From Deferrisoma camini S3R1 (GTDB lineage Bacteria; Desulfobacterota; Deferrisomatia; Deferrisomatales; Deferrisomataceae): a stretch of 64,000 bases of DNA. Below, one piece after another: positions 1 to 11,250 of the stretch. The DNA lies in the NCBI RefSeq assembly GCF_000526155.1, contig NZ_JAFN01000001.1, forward strand, positions 2,133,014 to 2,197,013, in the 5' to 3' direction. A model generated the notes under the pieces. That model was not told where the DNA came from, did not search any database, and saw only the letters and a program-made list of their open reading frames with translations. The translations under genes were made by a program, and so were the position numbers. The number at the start of each line of letters is the position of its first letter. Within the stretch, counting starts at the first letter, position 1.

Positions 1-412
1 CCTCCTCCACCCGCGGGGCCAGGGCGTCGGAGATGCCCGACCGGATCCGGACCTGGAGCTGGGGGTAGGTTCGCTTCAGGGCGGCCAGGGCCTCGGGCAC
101 CGGCCCGGTCAGGGCCGACGGGATCACCCCGAGCACGATCGCCCCGGGCAGGCTGCCCTCGGGGTTGAGCTGGGCCCGGAGCTCGTCGTACAGGGCCAGG
201 ATCTCCTCGGCCCGCTCCAAGGCAAGGCGGCCGGCCGCGTTGAACCGCGGCCGGCCGCCGGAGCGATCGAACAGCTCGACCCCGAACTCCTCCTCCAGGG
301 CCTTCATCTGCAGGCTCACCGCGGCCTGGGTGAGCCCCACCTGGGCCGCTGCCGCGGCAAAGCTTCCTTTCCGGCCGATGGCCACCAGGGTGCGAAGGGC
401 CCTCAACGACAT
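1..412 (-). CDS. LysR-family transcriptional regulator (3' part lies off the window)
   Basis: This is the N-terminal 137 codons of a LysR-type regulator; the rest continues past base 1. The protein starts MSLRALRTLVAIGRKGSF and carries the typical winged helix-turn-helix (A-x-V-G-L-T-Q-A-A-V-S at about residues 23-33, then L-x-x-x-F-G-V-E-L-F). The start of the effector-binding domain follows at about residue 88 (GAIVLGVIPSAL). Such proteins bind DNA near target promoters and respond to a small metabolite. The ATG at 410-412 is the obvious start because the first helix begins immediately. It lies downstream of mdh on the same strand, separated by 200 bp that hold a CTAGAAA heptad array, so co-transcription is uncertain. 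The ligand cannot be told from the part visible. Confidence 0.9.
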   Translation of the reverse strand, partial: MSLRALRTLVAIGRKGSFAAAAAQVGLTQAAVSLQMKALEEEFGVELFDRSGGRPRFNAAGRLALERAEEILALYDELRAQLNPEGSLPGAIVLGVIPSALTGPVPEALAALKRTYPQLQVRIRSGISDALAPRVEE

Positions 413-434
413 GGGGTGTCGGCTCCGCTAGAGG

Positions 435-466
435 CTAGAAACTAGAGACTAGAAACTAGAAATCTC
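435..466. repeat. CTAGAAA heptanucleotide array
   Basis: About four tandem seven-base units (CTAGAAA, CTAGAGA, CTAGAAA, CTAGAAA) lie between the LysR start and the end of mdh. The array at 17528-17573 is the same family in the reverse orientation (CTAGTCT/CTAGTTT). No coding potential is seen here. Confidence 0.8.
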
Positions 467-612
467 GGGGAGCTCGGCCCATCAGCAGGGCGGACGCTCC
501 ACCAGACCCCATGCCCCCGGGCAAATGACTGTCGCCAACCCGCGGGCAGGGGTTCTGCGGCTCAGGGGCTTCCCAGCTCTTACGCCGCCCAGCGGGCCGA
601 AGGCCCAAAGCC

Positions 613-1545
<933 letters not shown>

Positions 1546-1583
1546 TCATCCTCCCGTTTCCCGTTCGTGCACAAGTTGCTCCC

Positions 1584-1606
1584 GGACCGGCGGAGAACGC
1601 CGGTCC
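1584..1606 (-). promoter_or_regulatory. Hairpin in the mdh 5' leader
   Basis: A perfect 9-bp stem (GGACCGGCG/CGCCGGTCC) with loop GAGAA lies between the predicted mdh promoter and its ribosome-binding site. It could stabilise the transcript or act in regulation; no T-run follows, so it is not a normal terminator. Confidence 0.45.
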
Positions 1607-1619
1607 ACCAAGGGCCGGC

Positions 1620-1677
1620 ATCCTAGCACCCGCCCCGTTTTTCAGCAACGCTAAAAGCGTTGGAGTATGGCTAAAGA
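1620..1677 (-). promoter_or_regulatory. mdh promoter with candidate operator
   Basis: On the minus strand TTGCTG (1643-1648) and TAGGAT (1620-1625) are separated by 17 bases, with TGC just before the -10, so this is a good sigma-70-like promoter. Overlapping and upstream are the palindrome AACGCT-AAA-AGCGTT (1647-1661) and two direct TTTAG copies 20 bases apart (to 1676). The same TTTAG...TTTAGCnTTGCTGAA arrangement is found upstream of prpE (43608-43664). A shared regulator is inference. Confidence 0.6.
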
Positions 1678-1826
1678 GGGCGGCGGTTGGCCGCTGACCG
1701 TGGGTCGTCGGTTTGGGGTCCCGCTCCGGCGGGCGGCCCCGGCCGTGCAGCCTTCTTGACGCGGCCCGCCCAGGGCCGCATTGTTTGGGCGCACCACAGG
1801 ACCGATCCGCGCGCGGAGGGGAGGTC

Positions 1827-2390
1827 ATGAGACGAATCGTGGTCGGAATCACCGGTGCAAGCGGGGTGGTGTACGGGGTGCGCCTCCTCCAGGTGCTGCG
1901 GCAGATGCCGGCCGTGGAGACCCACCTGATCCTGTCGGCCGCGGCCCGCCAGACCCTGGTGCTGGAGACCGAGTGGGCCCCCGAAACGGTGGAAGCCTTG
2001 GCCGACCGGGCGTATGATCCGGGAGACCTGGCCGCGCCGATCGCGAGCGGCTCGGTTCCCACGGCCGGCATGGTCGTGGCGCCGTGCTCCATGAAGACCC
2101 TGTCGGCCATCGCCCACTCGTACGCCGACAACCTGATCGTGCGGGCCGCCGACGTGACCCTGAAGGAGCGCCGGCCCCTGGTGCTGGTGCCCCGGGAGAC
2201 CCCCTTGCACAAGGGCCACCTGGAGCTGATGCTCCGGGCCGCCGACCTGGGCGCGGCCCTGGTGCCACCGATGGTGGCCTTCTATCATCGGCCCACCACC
2301 ATCGACGAGGTGGTGGACCACACCGTGGGCAAGGTGCTCGAACTCCTGGGGCTGGAGCACCAGCTCTACCGGCGTTGGCACGAGACCTGA
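1827..2390 (+). CDS. ubiX: Flavin prenyltransferase UbiX
   Basis: UbiX attaches dimethylallyl to FMN to make prenylated FMN, the cofactor of UbiD-type decarboxylases used in ubiquinone synthesis and aromatic metabolism. The 187-residue protein has the family's normal length. It shows the N-terminal flavin-binding GITGASGVVYGVRLL, the central APCSMKTLSAIAHSYADN segment, and VPRETPLHKGHLELM with the conserved phosphate-contacting Arg-Glu-Thr-Pro. I chose the ATG at 1827 because AGGGGAGG precedes it and the family begins MRRIVVGITG; a longer frame from 1713 has no family similarity. No ubiD partner is in the window. It is divergent from mdh. Confidence 0.95.
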   Translation: MRRIVVGITGASGVVYGVRLLQVLRQMPAVETHLILSAAARQTLVLETEWAPETVEALADRAYDPGDLAAPIASGSVPTAGMVVAPCSMKTLSAIAHSYADNLIVRAADVTLKERRPLVLVPRETPLHKGHLELMLRAADLGAALVPPMVAFYHRPTTIDEVVDHTVGKVLELLGLEHQLYRRWHET

Positions 2391-2421
2391 TGCCGAGCTG
2401 CCATCCATGGATACGCATCCT

Positions 2422-2616
2422 GGGGCGGGGCGGGGGACCTGCCGGAGGGCCGGGCGCGGCCCCTTCGTTCGCCGCGCAGCGCCTCTGACGCTCGGAGCGC
2501 GAAATGGCTGGAACTCCATCGAGCCGTCATGAAACCAGCTCTTCGATCCCGTGCCTGCGCGGCGAATCTCATGCTCGGCTTTGCGTCCGGCCGGAGGCAG
2601 GTCCCCCGCCCCGCCC
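2422..2616. repeat. Palindromic intergenic element A, copy 1
   Basis: This is one of four full copies of an element with paired outer arms (here 2423-2443 and 2596-2616, 21 bp perfectly complementary) and a constant inner stem, CGCCGCGCAG (2470-2479) with CTGCGCGGCG (2555-2564). Exactly 75 bases lie between the inner arms. It fills the gap between ubiX and the NUDIX gene. See copies at 5771-5957, 18976-19159 and 43195-43377. Confidence 0.85.
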
Positions 2617-2677
2617 TCCGAGGTGACGCGCCTAATTTGTTGCCGGGTCAATGGTATCATCCCAACGGAGCACCGTT

Positions 2678-3229
2678 ATGCCCAAGCCCTGGCCCGTGGA
2701 GGAGCGAACCCTGGAAGGGGACTTCCGGATCTTTCGGCTGGTGCGCGAGCGGGCCCGCAGCCCCCGCACCGGCGCGGCCCACGACTTCTTCGTGCTGGAG
2801 ACCGGCGACTGGGTGAACGTGATCCCGGTGACCGCCGACGGCCAGGTGGTGATGGTGCGCCAGTACCGGCACGGGGTGAAGCGGGTCACCCTGGAGATCC
2901 CGGGCGGGCTGGTGGACGACGGCGAGGATCCGGCCGCGGCCGCGGCCCGGGAGCTGGAGGAGGAGACCGGGTACCGGCCGGAGCGGGTGATCCACCTGGG
3001 CTCGGTGGACGCCCAGCCGGCCCTGCAGAACAACCGGTGCCACACCTACCTGGCCCTGGACGCCGTTCGGGTGGCCGACCCCGCGCCCGATGCGGGCGAG
3101 GACCTGCGGGTGGTGCTGGTTCCCTTGGACGAGGTGCCCCGCCGGATCGCTGAGGGCGAGATCACCCACGCCCACGTACTGGCCGCGTTCTACTGGTACG
3201 AGCTGTGGAAGCGCCGGCCCGGGACGTGA
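2678..3229 (+). CDS. NUDIX hydrolase, ADP-ribose pyrophosphatase-like
   Basis: The 183-residue protein carries a full Nudix box at about residues 77-99 (G-x5-E-x7-R-E-L-x-E-E-T-G-Y), the Mg-binding site that cleaves nucleoside diphosphates linked to another group. The layout, with an N-terminal strand region before the box and QYRHGVKRVTLEIPGG leading into it, resembles ADP-ribose and GDP-sugar pyrophosphatases; the substrate is inferred. I chose the ATG at 2678 because AACGGAG lies seven bases upstream; the in-frame ATG at 2651 has none. The stop overlaps the next gene's GTG start, so the two are probably co-translated. Confidence 0.88.
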   Translation: MPKPWPVEERTLEGDFRIFRLVRERARSPRTGAAHDFFVLETGDWVNVIPVTADGQVVMVRQYRHGVKRVTLEIPGGLVDDGEDPAAAAARELEEETGYRPERVIHLGSVDAQPALQNNRCHTYLALDAVRVADPAPDAGEDLRVVLVPLDEVPRRIAEGEITHAHVLAAFYWYELWKRRPGT

Positions 3230-3720
3230 GCTCCGGGCCGGTGCGGGTCGGCCTGTTCTGGCACTCCCGCACCGGCACCACCCGGGCCGCCGTGGAGATG
3301 CTGCAGACCGGGCTCACCGCCCGGGGCGCGCGCCCCCGGCTCGCGGAGATCCGGCCCCGGTGGGACCTGCCCTATCCCCTTTGGCTCGCACTGTCGTTCG
3401 TGCCCGGCATCCGGTTCCCCCTGCGGCCCGTGCCCTTCCCCCCCACGGCCTTCGACCGGGCGGTGCTCGCGTTCCCCAAGTGGACCTTCGCGCACCCGCC
3501 GGTGAACGCGTTCCTGGCCCGGTGGGCCCGCTCGCTCCCGCCTACCGGACTGCTGGTGACCTGCGGAGGATGGGATCAGGATCGGTACCTGGAGGGCTAC
3601 CGGAGGCGGCTGGAGCGCTCTGGGGTAGAGGTGCGGGCCACATTGGCGGTCAAGAAAAAGGACCTTCCCACCCCCGCCACCCAGGAGGCCCTGGCCCGGT
3701 TCGCCGACAGCCTGCTCTGA
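3226..3720 (+). CDS. Flavodoxin-fold protein
   Basis: The 164-residue protein opens with VRVGLFWHSRTGTTRAAVEML, matching the FMN-phosphate loop of flavodoxins (S-x-T-G-x-T). A central LAFPKWTFAHPPVNAFL and LLVTCGGWDQDRYLEGY follow, placed as in flavodoxin and NADPH-dependent FMN reductase folds. It may carry electrons or act as a small oxidoreductase; no partner is evident. The GTG start overlaps the NUDIX stop as GTGA; an ATG seven codons upstream would extend further into that gene. The 3' end converges with the L,D-transpeptidase gene, and if that gene is read without its frameshift the two overlap by 124 bp. Confidence 0.75.
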   Translation: MSSGPVRVGLFWHSRTGTTRAAVEMLQTGLTARGARPRLAEIRPRWDLPYPLWLALSFVPGIRFPLRPVPFPPTAFDRAVLAFPKWTFAHPPVNAFLARWARSLPPTGLLVTCGGWDQDRYLEGYRRRLERSGVEVRATLAVKKKDLPTPATQEALARFADSLL

Positions 3721-3775
3721 GCCTGGACCCCTCGCCGGGGGGAGCGCGACGCCCGAGCAGCGAGGGCCGCCCCCC

Positions 3776-5048
3776 TCACCGTCCGACCCACAGGGGCAGG
3801 CTCAGCTCGCGGACCCCGGAGCCGTCCGGCGGGAAGTAGCGGATCACGGCCGTGTACGAGCCCGGCGGCAGGGGCTGGCCCAGGGTGTCGCGCACCTCCC
3901 ACACGAAGTTGCGTGAGTCGCCCGGCTCCAGGTGGACCATGGCCTGGGCCACCATCTGGGGCCGGAACACCACCCGGCCGGCGTCGTCGCGCACCTCGAT
4001 GGGGTAGGGGTCGGGCAGGTCGATCGGGGCCCGGGCCTCCACCCGGAACGTGACCCTCCTGCTGGGGCCCGGGGGGGCAGTCCAGGCACTGCCACACGGC
4101 GAAAGCGTCCGCCCCCTCCTGGGAAGCCGGGTCGCTTCCGGCCTGGGGGGGCGGCAGGCCCACCCGCCGGGCCACGCCGTCTTTCTGGCGCAGAACCGTC
4201 CGGAGCGCCTCCCGGTCCACCCGATCCGTGACTCCGGCTTCCTGGAGAGCCTGCCACACCTCTTTTTCCGTGGGAAACCCCAGGCCGTACACGTCGGGGT
4301 GGGCCTCGGCCCACACCTCGCCCTCGGGGGTCACGGCCAGCTTCACCGGCAGGTAGGCGATCTCGACCCGGGTGCCCCGGGTGGCCAGACCGAACAGCTC
4401 GTCGATGTCGCCGTCGCGGGCCCGGATGCACCCGTGGCTCAGAAACTGCCCCACCGAGGTGGGGAACGGGGTGCCGTGGACCCCGTAGCCCCACACGGAC
4501 AGCTGGATCCAGTAACGGCCCAGGGGGTTGTCCGGGCCGGGGGGCACCTTCTGCCGGACCACCCGGTTCTCCCGCCGCATCTCCTCCTGGATCGACGGGG
4601 GCACCTCCCAGGTGGGGTTCTCCTCCCGGAACAGGATCCGGAACGACCCCAGCGGCGTGGGCCACGCCGGCCGACCCAGCCCCACGGGATACCGGGCCGT
4701 CACCCGACCGTCCTCGAACACGTACAGGGTGGCCTCAGGCACGTTGATCACCCACCCGTCGTCCGCGAGCGCGGGCACCACCCGCCGGGTGTCCACCCGA
4801 AGCTCCTGGCCCGGGTAGATCCGGTCCGGGTCCTGGATCCCGTTCTCCCGGGCCAGGGTCGTCCAGGGGACCCCCACCCGCGACGCGATCCCCACCAGGG
4901 TATCGCCGGGCCGGACCTCCACCGTTCGCAGCTCACCCGCCACCTGGCGAAACACCCCCAGCCGCGGGCCACCGGTGGGGAGGTCGTGGGCGTCGGCGAC
5001 GGCTGCAGCCAGCAGGAGCGGCGTGAGAAGAAGCGACCAACGAAGCAT
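3776..5048 (-). CDS. L,D-transpeptidase with LysM and C-terminal domain, frameshifted
   Basis: This is a secreted cell-wall enzyme of the YkuD family, which cross-links peptidoglycan stems or attaches proteins to them. It has a signal peptide (residues 1-20, ending VADA), a LysM domain at about 41-86 (VRPGDTLVGIASRVGVPWTTL) and a YkuD catalytic domain at about 97-230 with HGTPFP and the catalytic SHGCIR. After about residue 325 the frame is lost at a run of seven G on the plus strand (4071-4077). Removing one base joins it to 97 further codons (VTFRVEARAPIDLP...LPPGSYTAVIRYFPPDG) ending at 3776, which look like a BsuPI-type beta domain, giving 423 residues. Unshifted, it ends at 3597 in low-complexity sequence. 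It may be a sequencing error, a true mutation or slippage. Confidence 0.82.
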
Positions 5049-5126
5049 GGGAGAGCCTTTCTCGGGGGAGGCCTCCCCATTGTACCCATTCGCGGGCGCG
5101 GAGCAACCGGTGTGAGAGCCTACCTC

Positions 5127-5681
5127 TTAGGGGCGGGCGTCCTGTGGGATCGTAAACTCCCAGGCGCACCAAAACTCGTCGGGATGCTCGTCCGGCGGGC
5201 AAGCGATGCACCGGGTGCGGATCCTCGGATCGACCGTCCGGGCGAACTCGGCGTATTCCACGATACCCACGGACTTGCAGGGGAAATCCGGAAGCCCCTT
5301 CCGCTTCCGGGCCGACTGGACCCGGCAGTCCAGCATCCGGAACACGGCCCTCCGCTCGGAGACCTCGACCGTCTCCTGCAGGTTCAGCCGCGCGTAGAAC
5401 CTGTGATTCAGGCACTCCACCAACGCCGGGATCCCCCCGCCCGGCTTCATCCCCAACCGCTCCATGATCCGCCGGGCCTCGATCACGGTGAACCGCTCCC
5501 ACGCAGCCCGGTCCGCCTCGATCGCCGCCTCCATTCCGTGGGCCTTCTCCACCGCCTGGAACCACAGGCCGTCGTGGGCGAGCCAGTTCTTGGCATCGTC
5601 GATCAGCATCCGGATCAACTCCTCCTTGCTCAGGTCGTAGAGCATCCGGATGCCTTCGTTCCCCTTCTGCTTCGCCTCCAT
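5127..5681 (-). CDS. DUF6125-like conserved protein of unknown function
   Basis: The 184-residue protein starts MEAKQKGNEG and contains LSKEELIRMLIDDAKNWLAHDGLWF, AWERFTVIEARRIM, DCRVQSARKRKGLPDFPCKS and a cysteine-bearing end (TRCIACPPDEHPDEFWCAWEF). This pattern resembles a family I recall as DUF6125 from anaerobic Deltaproteobacteria. The four conserved cysteines near the C-terminus could bind a metal; no activity is known to me. The ATG at 5679-5681 has a strong AGGAGT ribosome site; the longer upstream frame is not supported. It stands alone, bounded by the transpeptidase and repeat element A copy 2. Confidence 0.72.
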   Translation of the reverse strand: MEAKQKGNEGIRMLYDLSKEELIRMLIDDAKNWLAHDGLWFQAVEKAHGMEAAIEADRAAWERFTVIEARRIMERLGMKPGGGIPALVECLNHRFYARLNLQETVEVSERRAVFRMLDCRVQSARKRKGLPDFPCKSVGIVEYAEFARTVDPRIRTRCIACPPDEHPDEFWCAWEFTIPQDARP

Positions 5682-5731
5682 GGACTCCTCCCTACACGAT
5701 TCGAAAAGAAAACGAAGGGGCGGGCTCTCAT

Positions 5732-5993
5732 ACCAAGTTGCGATCAAAGCTATCGGCCCCCTGAGCAGAGGGGGCAAGGGACCTGCCGGAGAGCCGGGTG
5801 CGGCTCCTTAGCCCGCCGCGCAGCGCCTTCGGCGTTCGAGCCACGAAATGGCTTGCATTTCCAGCAGTTGGAATGAAACAAATTCCCCCGTTCCGTGCCT
5901 GCGCGGCGGATCTCAATGCCCGGCTTCGCACCCGGCCGGAGGCAGGTCCCTTGCCCCGCCCCCCGAGGGCTCTCGGTTTAAACGCAAGTTGGT
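5732..5993. repeat. Palindromic intergenic element A, copy 2, with extended ends
   Basis: The outer arms GGGGCAAGGGACCTGCC (5771-5787) and their exact complement (5941-5957) enclose the inner stem CGCCGCGCAG (5814-5823) and CTGCGCGGCG (5899-5908), with a 75-base loop. Further out, ACCAAGTTGCGATCAAAGC (5732-5750) is matched by the complement of 5975-5993 with about four differences, so this copy may show the true element ends. It fills the whole gap between the DUF6125-like gene and the unknown 232-residue gene. Confidence 0.85.
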
Positions 5994-5994
5994 C

Positions 5995-6693
5995 TCACGC
6001 CCCCGGACAGTGGTGCTCCCATCCGAGCAGTTGGGCCGCCCCCGCGATGCCGACCCCGTACGAGATGACCCTCACCCCGGGGGGCAGGGAGCCCTCGATC
6101 CGGTCCCATACCCCCTGCACCAGCCCCCCCGCCCCCACCAGAACCGTGCGGCACCGGCGGACGGCCTCCGGGGCATCGGTCAGGGAGGACCGCTCTCCCA
6201 GGCACAAAACCGGCCGCACGGCACACAGGGCGTCGTACAGGCAGCTGTGGTGGCCAACGAGGCAGGCGCAGGGCGGCTCCCCCTCGGATCCAAACCGTTC
6301 CACGAACCGGTCCGCGCAGACAGCGGTGCCCCGGGTGGCGCACAGGCGGGGCCCCGTCTCGAGCTCCCCGGCCCATGCCAGGTACGCGTTCGCGGCCGCC
6401 AGGAGCCGGGCCCTGTCCGCCGGGCACCCGGCCGGCGATCGAACGAGATCGGCCAGCTTCCCCGCGTAGCGAGCGGCCAGGGGCGAGATGCACCACCCCT
6501 CCGCCCGCCCCACTCGGGCCCGCAGCACGAAACGAGCCGGTCCCGGCCCAAGACAGGCGATGCCGGGCCAACGGTCGGAGGCGGTCTCCACCTGGACCAC
6601 GGCCCCCTCGTGGCCGCTGCGCGCCAAGCGCTCGCCGAGCCGCCTCCGGATCGCCGCGACGATGCCGTTGGGCTCATCCATCCGGCGCTTCAT
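5995..6693 (-). CDS. Hypothetical protein, cysteine-containing
   Basis: I do not recognise this 232-residue protein. It begins MKRRMDEPNGIVAAIRRRLGERL, has nine cysteines (for example EPPCACLVGHHSCLYDALCAVRPVLCLG at about 153-180) and ends with a Rossmann-like stretch (RTVLVGAGGLVQGVWDRI, VISYGVGIAGAAQLLG). The last part is faintly like heavy-metal-chelation domains of the DUF364 type, but too weakly for a name. The ATG at 6691-6693 lies inside the 3' end of the CoA-disulfide-reductase-like gene (20-base overlap), with GGGGTGG upstream, so the two are probably one transcript and perhaps linked in redox or sulfur chemistry. Confidence 0.65.
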   Translation of the reverse strand: MKRRMDEPNGIVAAIRRRLGERLARSGHEGAVVQVETASDRWPGIACLGPGPARFVLRARVGRAEGWCISPLAARYAGKLADLVRSPAGCPADRARLLAAANAYLAWAGELETGPRLCATRGTAVCADRFVERFGSEGEPPCACLVGHHSCLYDALCAVRPVLCLGERSSLTDAPEAVRRCRTVLVGAGGLVQGVWDRIEGSLPPGVRVISYGVGIAGAAQLLGWEHHCPGA

Positions 6694-8404
6694 AGGGCCA
6701 CCCCACGACACCCCCTTCCAGGTACGAGGCGTTCTCGAACCCCAGCCCGTCCAGGATCCGCTGCCCTTCGTAGCCCCGCAGCCCGATCTTGCACAGGAGC
6801 ACCACCGGCCGGTCACGGGGCAGGTCCTCGGCGCGGCGGCGAAGCTGCCCCAGCGGGATCAAAGTGGCGTTGCCGAACGGCAGGGCCTCGTGCTCGGCCG
6901 GGCTCCGCACGTCCACCAGCAGGGGGGCCGCGCCCTCCCCCTGCCACTGCCGGAGCTCGTCGGGCCGCACCCCCCGGGCCCGGCCGTCCAGCTTGTTCCG
7001 GACGGCGTTGGCCGCCACGAGCAAGGGGTCCATCGGGGGGGAGTAGGGGGGCGCGTACACGAGGTCCAGGTTGGCCACCTGGTCCACGGTCATGCCGGCC
7101 GTCACGGCGGCCACGGCCGCGTCCACCCGCCGGGCCACGTCGCCGCGGCCCACGGCCTGCACTCCGAGCAACCGGCGGGATCCCCGGTCCGCGATCATCT
7201 TGACCAGGATGGGGGCGGCGCCGGGCATGAAGTGGGGCTTGTCCGGCCCGGCCACCAGCGCGACCACGGGGTCGAACCCGGCCTCGCGGGCCTCGGCCTC
7301 CCCTAGGCCCGTGCGGGCCGCGGTGAGCTCGAAGAACCGCATGACCAGCGACCCGGCCACCCCGGGGAACGTGTCCACGTCGCCCAGCACCGCGTTGGTG
7401 CCGGCCACCCGGCCCTCCTTGTTGGCCGTGGACCCCAAGGGGATCCAGCAGGGCCTGCCCGTAACCAGGTGACGCTTCTCGGCGCAGTCGCCTGCCGCGT
7501 AGATGCTGGGGTCCGAGGTCCGCAGGTGCTCGTCCACCCAGATCGCGCCGGTGGGACCGATCTCCAGGCCGGCGGCCCGGGCCAGGTCCACCTCGGGCCG
7601 CACCCCGGTGGCCACCAGGACCAGGTCGGCGCGGATCGTCTCGTCCGGCAACCGAAGGCCCACCGCGCGACCGTCCTCCACGACCACCTCGCGCACCCCG
7701 ACCCCGGTGAGGACCCGGATCCCCTTGGACCGGGCGTGCTTCTCCAGGTGGGCCGCGACCTCCGGGTCCGCGTTGGGCAGGACCCGGGGCAGGCGTTCCA
7801 CCACCGTGACCTCCTCGCCCCGCTCTTGCAGGGCCTCGGCGGTCTCCAAGCCGATCAGGCCCGCCCCGATCACGGCCACCCGGAGCGGCCGGGCCTTCTC
7901 GTCCCCGGCCAGGTCCCGTTCCTTCAGGAGATCGGCGATCTGGTCCAGTGCGGCGCGGAACCGTCGGGCGTCCGAGTAGGTCTTCAGCCGGAACACGTTG
8001 GGCGCGTCGAGGCCCCGGATCGGGGGCGCCGTCGCCCGGGCTCCGGTGGCCAGGATCAGCCGGTCGTAGGGCAGGGTGCGGGCCTCACCGGTGTCCAGCG
8101 AGCGAACCACCACCTCCCGGTGGTCCCGCCGAATCTCCACGGCCTCGGTGCGGGTCAGGAGCCGAACGTCCTTGACCTGCTCGAAGAACCGGGGATCGCG
8201 CACCACGCCCGAGGGGGTCTCCATGAGCTCCTCGATCCGGGCCACACCGCCGCCCACGTAGTAGGGGAAGCCGCACGCGCCGTAGCTGGCGTGGGCGTCC
8301 CGCTCCACCACCGTGATCTCGGCCGCGGGGTCCAGCCGCCGAGCCCGGGCCGCCGCCTTGGGGCCCGCGGCAACTCCACCGATCACGACGATCCGTCTTG
8401 CCAT
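6674..8404 (-). CDS. CoA-disulfide reductase-like flavoprotein with rhodanese domain
   Basis: The 576-residue protein fuses an FAD/NAD(P)H disulfide oxidoreductase (about 1-450) to a rhodanese domain (about 470-575). The N-terminal GGVAAGPKAAARARR binds FAD, SYGACGFPYYVGG carries the single active-site cysteine of CoA-disulfide reductases, IGAGLIGLETAEAL binds the nicotinamide cofactor, and YAAGDCAE is the second FAD motif. The rhodanese loop LLCKIGLRGYEG has its catalytic cysteine. Such fusions reduce CoA persulfide, polysulfide or CoA disulfide in sulfur-respiring bacteria; the exact substrate is inferred. GGGAGGAG precedes the ATG at 8402-8404. It is followed by the overlapping unknown gene and preceded by ridA 132 bases upstream. 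Confidence 0.92.
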   Translation of the reverse strand: MARRIVVIGGVAAGPKAAARARRLDPAAEITVVERDAHASYGACGFPYYVGGGVARIEELMETPSGVVRDPRFFEQVKDVRLLTRTEAVEIRRDHREVVVRSLDTGEARTLPYDRLILATGARATAPPIRGLDAPNVFRLKTYSDARRFRAALDQIADLLKERDLAGDEKARPLRVAVIGAGLIGLETAEALQERGEEVTVVERLPRVLPNADPEVAAHLEKHARSKGIRVLTGVGVREVVVEDGRAVGLRLPDETIRADLVLVATGVRPEVDLARAAGLEIGPTGAIWVDEHLRTSDPSIYAAGDCAEKRHLVTGRPCWIPLGSTANKEGRVAGTNAVLGDVDTFPGVAGSLVMRFFELTAARTGLGEAEAREAGFDPVVALVAGPDKPHFMPGAAPILVKMIADRGSRRLLGVQAVGRGDVARRVDAAVAAVTAGMTVDQVANLDLVYAPPYSPPMDPLLVAANAVRNKLDGRARGVRPDELRQWQGEGAAPLLVDVRSPAEHEALPFGNATLIPLGQLRRRAEDLPRDRPVVLLCKIGLRGYEGQRILDGLGFENASYLEGGVVGWPYEAPDG

Positions 8405-8536
8405 GGCAACTCCTCCCAAAACGAAACACGGGCATCTCTTCCAGGGCGTGGGCGCCTTTCGTATGCACCCAGCACCTGGATGAGATGCCCGCCTTCGAAA
8501 AAAGTCACAAAAAAGAGGGAAAAACAGGGTCGCGGA

Positions 8537-8953
8537 CTACCTCCCCTCGTCCACCTCCTCCAGGCCCGGGCCGTCGCCCGCCAGGGCCACGGCCTCGATC
8601 TCCACCCGGGCTCCCTTGGGAAGCGCGGCCACCTCCACCGCGGCCCGGGCCGGCGGCACATCGTCGAAGAACCCGGCGTACACCCGGTTCATGGCCGCGA
8701 AGTCGCCCATGTCGGCCAGGAACACCGTGGTCTTCACCACCCGGTCGAGCCCGCTTCCGGCCGCCTCGAGCACGGCCTTCAGGTTCTCGAGCACCTGCCG
8801 GGTCTGGGTCGCCACATCCTCCTCCACCATCTCGCCGGTGGCCGGGTCGAGGGGGATCTGGCCCGAGCAGAACACGAACCCCCCGGCCACCACGGCCTGG
8901 CTGTACGGTCCGATCGCCTGGGGCGCGTTGTCGGTCGTCACCGCTCGCTTCAT
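8537..8953 (-). CDS. ridA: RidA family reactive-intermediate deaminase
   Basis: RidA hydrolyses reactive enamine/imine intermediates made by PLP enzymes such as threonine dehydratase. The 138-residue protein keeps the family core: [29 protein letters not shown] at the start, then [51 protein letters not shown] with the substrate-contacting Arg, and a short acidic tail. The ATG at 8951-8953 follows CCGGAGG; an upstream extension lacks support. It lies just after relA/spoT on the same strand, a common arrangement (gmk-rpoZ-spoT-ridA), here with a repeat-filled gap of about 140 bases. Confidence 0.95.
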   Translation of the reverse strand: MKRAVTTDNAPQAIGPYSQAVVAGGFVFCSGQIPLDPATGEMVEEDVATQTRQVLENLKAVLEAAGSGLDRVVKTTVFLADMGDFAAMNRVYAGFFDDVPPARAAVEVAALPKGARVEIEAVALAGDGPGLEEVDEGR

Positions 8954-9009
8954 GGCGTCACCTCCGGTGGGGGTTAGAAGGCGGGGGAAAGCCTCAAGCA
9001 AAACCCGTT

Positions 9010-9094
9010 CGTCGCGGGTCGTTCGTCGTCGACCACCGGCCCGCGACGGAACCCGAAGACCGGCGACCGTGGACCGAAGGCCGCCGACCGAACT
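9010..9094. repeat. GGTCGTC/GACCGNN heptad-type array
   Basis: Degenerate repeats between ridA and relA/spoT (GACCGGCGACCGTGGACCGA on the plus strand). They belong to the family seen at 11481, 17359, 18874, 37081, 39198, 43031 and 55406, but in the opposite orientation relative to the gene. Confidence 0.6.
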
Positions 9095-11221
<2,127 letters not shown>

Positions 11222-11250
11222 CAGCCGGCGGGTGCCGACTCCCCCCGCGT

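Noticed and set aside
2366-2572. Small proteins encoded inside element A copies
   Set aside because: No ribosome sites, no family similarity and start codons not shared between copies; the conserved frame is reported only as a question.
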